From Artemia franciscana (lineage: Eukaryota; Arthropoda; Branchiopoda; Anostraca; Artemiidae): a DNA stretch of 64,000 nt. The translations under genes were made by a program, and so were the position numbers. Location: NCBI RefSeq assembly GCF_032884065.1, contig NC_088865.1, forward strand, positions 46,712,185 to 46,776,184, read 5' to 3'. The notes beneath the pieces were generated by a model, which was not told where the DNA came from, searched no databases, and was given only the letters and a program-made list of their open reading frames with translations. Of this stretch, positions 25,800 through 35,175 are shown piece after piece (position 1 is the stretch's first letter; every line of letters starts with the position of its first letter).

Positions 25800-26975
25800 T
25801 TGCTACTTTACTTCTACTACTATTGCTAACAACCTCACCACAGCACCAAGTTGCCTGAGGCCAGCACAGCAACACACGCTCCTCCTCCATCTCAGTCTAT
25901 TCAAAGCCTTTCTTTTTACACCCTCCCAGGAAGTTCCCATTTCCTTAAAATCTTTCGTTATGACATCATCCCGCCCCAACCGCAGACGACCTGCTTTCCA
26001 TTTAGTCCTAGATGGTTGGCCAAAAAGGACAATCTTAGGCAATCTGTCATCCTTCATCTGCAGAATGTGCCCAATCCATCTCAACCTTTCTCTCATTATA
26101 GCCCTAGAAAGTGGGATTGAGCCACACTTTTTGCACAGCCTACTGTTTGAAATATGGTCAGTCAGACAGGTACCAATCTGTAGACGGGTATACGGTAGAA
26201 CAATCCGGAGGCAATTTCTCTGGAAAACATCTAGCAAATCTTCATCTGCTTTTTAGAGCGCCCGTGCTTCAGAGCCATATTTGACCACTATCAGCACTGT
26301 AGCTTCCAATATTCTAAACTTGGTTGCAGACTTATTTTTCTATTCTTCCAAACTTTTTAACTGTGAAAAAACACCTTGAGCTTTAGCTATTCTACTTTTA
26401 ACATCTTAACTGCTCCCACCATCTTTACTAATAATACTACCAAGGTAACTGAAGCTCCCAACCTGATCAATCTTTTCGTTGCCTAATGTCACGTGTTCAT
26501 CTTCATGTATTCCTAGTCTTAGTGACTTGGTCTTCTTAATATTTATTTTCAAGCCTTTTCTAGCACCTTGAACTCAGAAAACCTTTAAAAGTTCATTCAT
26601 TTTGCTCACACTTTAATCTAGGATGCTTGAATCATCAGTATAATCTCCAGGTGAGTCCCCCACCCCTCTATTTAGTTCCGTGGTCTCCCATTGCCTTTCC
26701 TGTGCTTCTCGAGATGAAATCGATCAAAACAATCCATATAAAGGGGGATAGAATACAACCTGCTTAACTCCTGGTTTAATACGAAACCAGCTGCTAATCT
26801 CATTTCCTACCTTAACCACAGCAGTGTTTTTCTTGTACATAGCACTAATTGCCTCAGTGTATTTGTGTGGTATATCATACAACGATAAGACCTGTTAAAG
26901 CTCGTCTATCAATAGAATCGAACGGTTGCTCATAATCTATAAAACTGAAGGCCAAAGGTGTTTGATAATTCAGGC
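25800..26975 (-). pseudogene. RTE-type LINE, RT to C-terminus
   Basis: Minus strand, high to low: INYEQPFDSIDRRAL (motif A region), KVGNEISSWFRIK, YTDDSSILD (motif C, normally YADD), KINIKKTKSLRLGIHEDE, FSYLGSIISKDGG, then a 144-residue open stretch (25,803-26,237) with LDVFQRNCLRIVL, IMRERLRWIGHI, MKDDRLPKIVLFGQPSR and a serine/arginine-rich end, finishing beside a TAG-rich tail. This is the RT and C-terminal region of an RTE-clade-like element, which would copy its RNA at a nicked genomic site. Stops and frameshifts in the upstream half make it inactive. The endonuclease is absent, so it is 5'-truncated. Confidence 0.85.
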
Positions 26976-27389
26976 ACTTTTCAGTTATTAAACCAAGAGT
27001 GGAAATTATGGATTAAAGTAGTAGCCTATGTGAAGACTATCATTTTGTATCTAAAAAAATTACCCTGCTAAACTTCTCTTGTATATTGGAAGCGGTTGAG
27101 GATGCTCCAAGGATTGTAAGCCAAATTTGGTGAAAATGCTGTCTAGGCCAAGTCACACCATATATATTTAAATCAGTAAAGGAGTGCTGCATCCTTCTTT
27201 TTAAAGCTTCAAAAAGGTTGCATCCTTGTGTCGTATACCAGATAAATACATTAAAGTTTTTTAGTGATGTATAAAAGAACAAAATTGTTGCAGTTAAGTT
27301 AGGAAATTAGGTTAATGGGTGGTTTGGTATTAAATCAGCAAATAGGCTGGGTTACGTTTTATCCCTATTCATATGGGTCATTTTGATGG

Positions 27390-27925
27390 CCTTTTTTCTA
27401 AGAAACGCAACAAAGGCTATGGGAGATCATGGAATCCAATGGTTAGGGAAAGCTCTCCTGCGTTTAGATTATACTGATTATCTACATAAAAATGTTAGCA
27501 AAATTAGCAATTTTTTTGTAGGTTTGAGATTTTAGGGTACAAGAATTATTTTGAAGATTAATATACAGAACACTAATTTACTTAGACTTGGAATAAACGA
27601 AGGTAAGATTGTGACACTGGGTAAAGAAGAGATTAATAAAGCGGACAGCTTTACTCACATTGGTGGCATTATTAATAAAGTGGTGGATGCATTGAAAATG
27701 TGAAAAGTAGAATAATGAAGACCCAGGGTATTATTTCACGGCAAAAAAAAAAAAAAATCGGAGAATTGGCTAATCAAGATTAAAATATTGGAAGATCGAG
27801 TGATGACGGTGGTCGAGAACGCTTCTGAGGCGTGGGTGCTTCGGAAAACAGATTTGTTCAATATTTTCCAGAAGAATTGTCTTGAGATTGTTTTGGGAGC
27901 CCGTCATTCACGCATTTCTATAAAA
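27390..27925 (+). pseudogene. RTE-type LINE fragment, opposite orientation
   Basis: The plus strand reads AMGDHGIQWLGKALLRLDYTDYL (shortened here to its blocks GDHGIQWLGK and LDYTDYL), then LRLGINEGKIVTLGK, SFTHIGG, VKSRIMKTQGI and FSRRIVLRLF-like pieces in changing frames. They correspond to the middle of the RTE element at 25,800-26,975 but in the other orientation, so this is an independent or rearranged copy. Motif C is degenerate (YTDY). An A13 run at about 27,744-27,757 interrupts it. Confidence 0.7.
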
Positions 27926-28063
27926 AATTTCAATTAGAAAGATTGTTTTATCAACAATCGATTCTAATAATATTATTTTGACACCTTGGTCTGAAAGTAA
28001 GAGGTCAGGTCTTGGTACAGGGTTAGACAATTAAGACTGAGGTGTTGAAAACCTAAATCAGCT

Positions 28064-28065
<2 letters not shown>

Positions 28066-28109
<44 letters not shown>
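28066..28109. repeat. Poly(T) tract, 44 nt
   Basis: Uninterrupted T run. On the minus strand it is a poly(A), possibly the tail of a retrotransposed sequence, though nothing recognisable precedes it. Confidence 0.9.
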
Positions 28110-28112
<3 letters not shown>

Positions 28113-28403
28113 GATAGAAAGAGAATGGAAGGTGGTTTCATCCAATCCGGAGGTAGGGGTCCTCTCCCTCCTTCTGTCATATTTTTGTGTGCCCATGATC
28201 TAACAGTAGCTTTAAAATATACGTTTTTATTGGTCGACTCTGGATTTTTATGCATTTTACTTTGTCCTTCTGAATTTTCCTTAGGATAGGATCATTAGAT
28301 CGTTTAGGAGGCCATGCATATGGTTTTTTTTATGCATAAAACTAAGTATTAATTGATCTTTGAAATGTTTTTTACTCTGAATTGTATTTGTAATTAATTT
28401 CAG

Positions 28404-28519
28404 GGTATCGGAAAAGGGTTGTTTTTGGTACTAAGATCAAGCTATAACTGTCCAGTTTGTGACCAATGGTTGCCCCTGCCAATCCTGAAAATAGCCAGTG
28501 CATTATTTCGTATTCTGAG
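28404..28519 (+). CDS. Candidate first coding exon
   Basis: A 116-nt segment is bounded by a good acceptor (TTAATTTCAG, ending at 28,403) and a consensus donor (GAG|GTAAGT at 28,520). An ATG at 28,466 opens an 18-codon frame (MVAPANPENSQCIISYSE) that runs to the donor in phase 0. Another frame is also open across the whole segment. I do not recognise the peptide and no partner exon was found, so this is a splice-signal based prediction only. Confidence 0.3.
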
Positions 28520-30374
28520 GTAAGTTCTAATTACATATGGGAAACGTTGTTAAATACAAAAAAATAATGCGCAGTTTAGAGTTTTCAAATTTTGAAAGGA
28601 AGGGGGGGGGGGTTAATCCCACCTTGGGGACACATTATTAAAAAAAAAAGTTTAAACAATGCGAAATGTATGAAAAATAGAAAATTGTGGATTATATTGT
28701 TAAAGTTTGGACAATGGAGGTGCATATACCTGAAAGCCCTTCCGCTTCAGAATTACGTGTCGGAACTAATGTACTAGAGTATTTTATTCCCCATTCATGC
28801 CCAGTTCTCTTTCCTAAGAGGTAAACGTGATTCTGCGAGTGCTACCATTTTGAATCTAATTCTTTAATATCTTGACTAATGCTGGTTCCTGTGTAACATT
28901 TCGTAGGCTGTGGTGAGCTGCTAGTTAAATTTATGATATTTACTTTCTGAGTTTTTTGACCTTACTAGAAAGTGATTGTCAATGTTTGACAATGAAAGCA
29001 AAGCAAGAAAAAAATTTATTGTAAAAAAGACCAAAAACGTTTCAGCAAGAAAAGAATACAAACAGGGGTAACACTGCTTGTTTGTTGATAACATGTACTG
29101 ACTCTGTTGATGATGACTCTATTGAATACCTAATAAATACATACGAGACATCTTTTTAAATATTATTCTAGATAAAGCTACAGAATCACTAAAAGATCAT
29201 TTTGAATAATTTATAATTCTTAATGAATTTTCCCGGTTTCTGGGAAAAATTCAAAATATGGAAAAGGGAGTACTTCAGAAACATTCAGCTGAATTAGGAG
29301 TTTCTTTAACGATTTTATCCCCACAGAAAAATACGGACTATACTCCAACAGTTTTCTGCAAGTCAACTTCATTCAAATTATTGATTTCAGTAATTTCGTT
29401 TTTTTAAGTTACTGTTGTTGGGAATTGAATAAAAGAAAATTAAAAAGAAAACAATGACAGAATAACAAATTGTAATTTATATTGATCGGGAATATTGCTT
29501 ATATTTGATGGGTAAGTAGTTTTGTCAATATTTATGTTCATTGTTTTATGTTTTATTTTGTGATTTAAATGGACTCTACCTTCTTAGGCTGGTTGTACGA
29601 AGAATAAAAAAAAAAAAAAAGTATCATTAATAGGTTGATTAAAACGTACTTCAATCTCAACATGATTGCCCAGTGTCACGGAAAAACCAACAAAATATCC
29701 GCAAAAGCTAAATTCGGGCAAGGTTAATTCTTTTTATGAATACGATTATTGTTTTGTGGAGATAAAACTATATAATTTTGCTACATAACCCTTGACAGAA
29801 ATAACCCTTGGGAGACCATATTGAACCTTCTTTGAAAGTAGTTTCAGGAGTTCTGTACTGGAAACGTTTCATTCACTAGAACTCCAGACATGTCGTTTCA
29901 TGGGCGGCGTTAATTTCCCCCTCCGATGCTCTTTTATCTCTTCTTAAGTTATATAGCATCATAAGATTTTATCTCAGGAACGCAGGCTGGCAGGAATAAT
30001 GAAGTAATTTTACAATCAATATTTTATAATTGACGGCATATTTTAAATAGTATATATTATCAAATATTTATGGTTTTACCCAAAAGCAGTAAAAGATCAT
30101 TTTCTCGTATAACCGACCCAATAAGGCTTGTGATGGAAGTACTTGTGTTATCTACAATTGCTCTTGGCATATTTTCTCAAGCTTTTCTGGAAATTTGTTT
30201 TCTTTTCAAAAGGACCCGAAATTGGGCATCCAGGGTGGTTTAGCACCATAATAACTTCTAAGTGGGTGGTATTAATCTTGCGGTAATGACTATTTTCTAC
30301 CAGTATGTCCATCACTTGACCTTCGTCGAGCTATCTCGACTTGTACCGCTCTTTGCCTAGCCAATATAGAAAAA
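28520..30374. other. No feature recognised
   Basis: AT-rich sequence with homopolymer runs. No gene or transposon domain recognised. Confidence 0.4.
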
Positions 30375-30680
30375 ATGTAGAAACACAGAATGGTCGGACT
30401 TTGTATAAGAGGAAACCCCCGCCCCGAGTACTTGAAAAACAGCTTTGTAAGATATTGCAACCTCCATTAGGAGTGGTCTTCCGAGGGAGGTATCTGAAGA
30501 AACACCTTTGTTGATTCCTTTAAAAAGGAAATTCAAGAAGGATTATTTAACAAAAATGCTAGGTCAAATATTTACTAATTGCATATAATGTCCTAAGTTT
30601 TTAGTAGCCTTATGCCATGACATATGTGCAAAATCTAAGACTTTATTTCATGTATTTGTCAGTTACGACTTTTAGATAAA
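30375..30680 (+). pseudogene. LINE ORF2 C-terminal fragment and 3' region
   Basis: The plus strand reads VETQNGRTLYKRKPPPRVLE and, after a frameshift, IRSGLPREVSEETPLLIPLK followed by FKKDYLTKMLGQI and a stop at about 30,583. The 'LP-E-V...-F-K' pattern is the common C-terminal block after the RT of Jockey/CR1-type LINEs. RT itself is absent, so this is a strongly 5'-truncated remnant. Confidence 0.5.
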
Positions 30681-32207
30681 CCACGGCAGCATCTAATATT
30701 ATTTTTTGCAATTTCTAAATAACACGATAAATTTTAGAATTAAATATGCTGTCCTTCCACATTTTCCATTTCTAAATTGACTATATCATAAGAAATTAAA
30801 ACATGAAAGCCTTGTCTAAGGGTACCAAAGGGACTTTCCTTGCCTATTCCTCAGTTTTTACTTTTGTCGTATTGTACAATATTGCAATAGAGGGCTAAAT
30901 TGAATTTTTACAAAAATTATTTATTTTTGGTGGCATGGTTGTTAAAAATGCAAAGAAATCGTTTTTGGGTCACAATTTTTGTTTATCTTATTAGAGGAGT
31001 GACAGTTCTTTTGATCAATCTTGGAAAAATTACGCAAAAAAAGCAAAAAAAAAAAAAAAAATCAATCTTGAGAAAAATTTGCCTAATCCTCCGTCCCATA
31101 ACTTGACTGTGACTTTATTTACATAATAAAAAAAAAATATAAACTGTTACAGATATAAATCACTGCGCTAGGGGAAAATTTAAATTTTGCTAACGCGTAA
31201 AGATTAACTGCATAAACATTCCTAAAGACATCCTAAATTAAAAATAATAATTAAAAAACCTACATAAATGTTCCTAAAAGCATCCTACACTGAAATGACT
31301 TTATTACATAATTGGGGATTATAGGATGAACCAATCCCATGGATTTATGCAGGTATGAAGCGGTCAATATATGAATTTGAAAATAAGTTCATATTTCCTA
31401 TAAAGGGGAGAAATCCCACCTTCTCTCCCCTCCCTGTATACTACTACTACTACTACTGCCATTACAAACTCACTACATCGTAAACCCGCCGGAGGTGAAA
31501 CACAGGTTAGAACTCCTTCGTCCAGTCCTGTTCAAAGATTCTTATTTGGTCACTCCTCAAGTCATCCCCAAATATTTAAAATTGATTTTTGTTTTAGTAT
31601 AATAGTTACAAAGTTTCTACTCATTATTTATTATTGCTTTTTGGACCTTTGCTTTGATTCATCATAATTTCTAATGTTTAAAACTGCAATAAAAACAAAA
31701 AATGATTGGAATGTTCTCGATTTCATTCAGCTTGTTTTTTTTCAACTATTATTCTTTTTTTTCCATTTTCCGTATGACAAACTTTCTACGGGGGCGAACA
31801 GAATACTTTTTGTCTATGAGGATTGTATACGTTGAATACGATTTAATAAGGTTTGAACCGTGGATATGATGTATTATGGAATTCCTTTCTAACATGAGTA
31901 TTGAAAGAAAATCATAGAAAACGCAAAAGAGGGGGGTGGCCCCCATTTCTGTGTTTAGAAATCTTGTACAAATGCAGAAAGTGTAATTGTCTCCATGAAC
32001 GCTTGATAGTGGATATTATTTTTAACAATGGAATGAGAATCCCCTCCCCCTAATAAAAACTTTCGAAGGTATGACTGATTTTCGGTTTGTCAAGTCTGGT
32101 TCTAAAAAATTGTTTCATGGTGTGACAGAAAATAATTTCTAGTTTTCATCCCGCTTGACGATCAATGACATCTTAAAACCGTCTTTCAGTTTTCAGTTGA
32201 AAGTTGG
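30681..32207. other. No gene recognised; (TAC)6 microsatellite
   Basis: AT-rich. (TAC)6 at 31,439-31,456 resembles, on the minus strand, the GTA-rich tails that follow RTE-type elements here (compare 46,005). Sequence to its right up to about 31,560 may be a short RTE 3' remnant. Confidence 0.35.
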
Positions 32208-32407
32208 CAGAGCCGTTCCTGGGGGGGGGGGGGCAACCAGGTCAGCTGCCCTGGCTGCCGGAACTGGAGGCACTGCGGCTTGGGGTTTGCCCACTTCGAC
32301 CAAATGTTTCACTTTAATTTGGCTTTAGCTACTTGTATTTGAGTTGGGAGGGGGGGGGGGTGTAATTGATTTTCACCCGGGCACCACCAACCCTAGGAAC
32401 GGCTCTG
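32208..32407. mobile_element. 200-bp MITE with hAT-like termini
   Basis: The termini CAGAGCCGTTCCTGGGG and CCCTAGGAACGGCTCTG form 17-bp inverted repeats with one mismatch. The CAG start and wording resemble hAT non-autonomous elements. The interior is non-coding with G runs at 32,221-32,233 and 32,349-32,360. The flanking 8 bp (AAAGTTGG and AAGGTATA) are only half alike, so an 8-bp target duplication is eroded or absent. Confidence 0.65.
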
Positions 32408-32584
32408 AAGGTATATGCCAATCCAGGTGCATCCTGTAACGGTGAGTAGTTTCTCCGGCACTTTGTGTACCAACATCCCCCCACCTCAGTTACATATGTG
32501 TTTTTTTAAGGCTTAAACGCCATACTAAGGGAACTACTTACTATCATGGCGCATGATTTGATGTTCAAATTTTTGAGTTGAACT

Positions 32585-32600
32585 GGGGGGGGGGGGGGGG
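32585..32600. repeat. G16 tract
   Basis: Uninterrupted G run on the plus strand, one of several in the 32.2-32.6 kb interval. Confidence 0.9.
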
Positions 32601-32816
32601 TTAGAATGCCATCGAACAGCTTTTTATGCGTTACAAGTTGATGGTTCGGCAAGGAGCGATTAACGATATAGAGTGCACCCAGTGCATAACTGGAAATTAT
32701 ACACACTGTTTGAATTTGGACGGCTTAACACAGCAATAGCAATGACCTAAAAGGAGTAATTATTTGTGAGCGTAGTTGTTTAGCAGCATTGCCCATATTC
32801 AATCTTTTTTTTTTTC

Positions 32817-32911
32817 AGTTCAGGTCTACAACCTTAAACTTATTAGCTTTGTGTGCACCAAGCCCATTCAACCGTGAAACTAATCAAGTTTAAGGTTTTG
32901 CACCTGAATTA
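32817..32911. mobile_element. About 95-bp palindromic element
   Basis: The left arm CAGTTCAGGTCTACAACCTT AAACTTATTAG (32,816-32,846) is largely complementary to the right arm (32,880-32,911, ending CACCTGAATTAG) over about 31 bp with a few mismatches, around a roughly 33-nt centre. It looks like a tiny MITE or fold-back. No target duplication is evident. Confidence 0.5.
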
Positions 32912-33059
32912 GAAATAAAAACTATTAGGTATGACCAATGGCTTAGAAAAAATAGACATACGGTGCCACCATTCTATGAAGGCCTGCAGCAGCTATGACT
33001 AATGAGTTACAGGTGCGGAGAAAAACAAGTGACTATCTGAATAGGATTTTGATTGAGTT

Positions 33060-33600
33060 CTATATGGATATGTGGGATTTGTTCTTTTTCTAGGGGTGAT
33101 CATATTGAACTCATGATCTTAAAATACCGAAAGAAGGCTCCTTCGAACGGAAATTGGAAGTTCTAGTGCCCTATTTTTTTTATAGCGAACGAGATTGTAG
33201 CGCCAGCAAAGTGGTGGTTTCTGCTATTTTGTGGCACCGAGGAATACTTTCAACCCAATGACGGACAAAATCTATGGGATGAAAATTCTGAGATAAAAAT
33301 TGGTTTAAAATTATCAAAAAACATATGTAGAGCTTTCCAGTCTCAGAGGCCATAATGCCGCGTGGCATGCATTCATACCTAAAGATACGCGTAGTTCATA
33401 TAAAATAAGCGGTTTAAATAAAAAGTATTTTAAAGCCTCATTTAATTGTGTTAAATTTTTCTAGGCTTATTAGAATTATGTATCCTGGTGTATAATTGCG
33501 CATCAGCTGTTACTGAGGAGGGTAGGGGGATTTTTTCTGTGGTTGAGGAGAGAGGAGTACCTAAAACTTCAAAAAGCGTGCTTATAGCCCCAAATTCCAA
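33060..33600 (-). repeat. R1-type repeat, variant copy
   Basis: Shares the block order of 2,230-2,700: AGTTCTAGTGCCCT, a GGCAC(C/G) block, GAGCTTTCCAGT, ATAATGCC(G/A)C and CATCAGCTGTTACTGAGG. It is non-coding. Confidence 0.6.
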
Positions 33601-34859
33601 ACTTCACTGCAAGGCAATAGCTGCGGGGAACGAGTTCGGGGAAAACAGCCTCATTCGGAGTTAGACGTTCATCCGGAACTGTTTCCTTGGGGGGGGGAAG
33701 CGTACCCCATCATAGCTTTTTGCTGATTCTTTCAAGCGAAGGTTCAATTGATATAAATAATCTAGTGGTTAAATCGACTAGTGGCACATCGGACACTCAC
33801 GATAAGCCTGGCGTCATGAAATATGTTACAAAACGAAAAAAATTGAGTATATTATTTAACTAGAAATTTGGCTGTCTTAGAGGGGACAGGCAATAGTAAA
33901 GATGTAGCGACGAATTAGGTCCGTAATTCGTGGGTAATACTCTGATTTTGGGGGGATTTTAGCGGTTTTTGATGATAAAAGAAAAATAAATAAAGCGTAT
34001 TTGGCTCTCCCAATTTTGTTTGGTATTTTTAATGCTTGTAGTTTTCGATTTTTTTTTTTACTTTGTTAAACTATGTTGTCATTTGAATGAGTTTTTGTAT
34101 TATTTTATATCTCAGAGGTTTTAATGTTTACCATTAATGCATAATTGATCTACCAATCAATAAACTGAATGTAAATTTTTCATATGTTTTTAGCACTCTA
34201 AGTGTGTTTTGCCTTAGGATGGGGCTGAAAATTGGGCAATCCCCTTCTCACACTGCTGATGAGACATAACATAGATGCAAGTAATTATTTATGTGCTCGT
34301 CTATTTTTTCTCACCCTCTCGTGCTGCTCTCTCTCCTGCTTTCTCTCTTACTCCATGTCTCTTTGTTTTTTCTCTCTCGATCTCTTTCTTTCTTTCCACC
34401 CCTCTTCCCCTCCCACTTTTGTTTCGCACCCTCTCTCTAAGAAAATAAATACAGTGAAAGACCTTAGTAGGACATTTAAATATGGCATCGGCTATCCCAG
34501 GTTTCAATTTCTTTAATTTTTAAATAATGAAGATGGTATCATACCTATCTAAAATATTTAGTTTGTCTTTCTTAGGGTTCATTTACTTAACCCACTAACT
34601 ATTTATGTTGTGACAGTTCTTTGTCTAAATTATACTATGAAATACACTAGTATTGCCACGTAAAAAAAATAATAAATAAGCATTACTGACATATCAACGT
34701 TTCCTGAGAACGAAGCTACGCCAACGCAGTAAACATTTTCTGATTGTACCAAAGATCTTATTTTGGGAGGCAGATGCTTTATATTCCATAACCTCCTTGC
34801 AGTCCCTGTAATGCTTAATTTGCTATGAATACTTGGAATGCTTGGAATACTTCAGCTCT
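33601..34859. other. No gene recognised; pyrimidine-rich tract
   Basis: 34,305-34,420 is a CT-rich tract (CTCTCTC and TTTCTTTC blocks) on the plus strand. The ORFs across it are compositional. The rest is AT-rich without recognised features. Confidence 0.4.
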
Positions 34860-35175
34860 GGCGCATACACGAGGAGGGATCCGTCGGTGCTAATAAACTT
34901 TAATCCTTGTGAAATGAAATGAATAAGTGAAATGAATAACATTTCTTTGAAGAAATCTTGGTTTCGAAGTGAAACAATGAAGATAAAGTGGGTTTTGTAA
35001 ATGAGCCCTTAGTTTGAATTGTTGTTGCTGATGAAGCATAATACTGTCTCTTTTAGAAGGATCGACGAGGCAATCGACACGAGACAATCTTTCTTCTGCA
35101 GTTGAAGTTGTAAATCAAACTCTTTAAAGAGAAGAAGACAAGGTATCAAGTCTAACGTTCTGAAAATACTCAGAC
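34860..35175 (+). other. Probable 5' flank/leader of the 739-aa gene
   Basis: No TATA box stands out. A run of GTGAAATGAA-like repeats lies at about 34,908-34,945. The start ATG has G at -3 (CAGACATGA), a fair initiation context. Whether transcription starts here is unknown. Confidence 0.35.

Noticed and set aside
34232-34516. Ser/Cys-rich and Arg/Glu-rich opposing ORFs
   Set aside because: Compositional result of a CT-rich tract.
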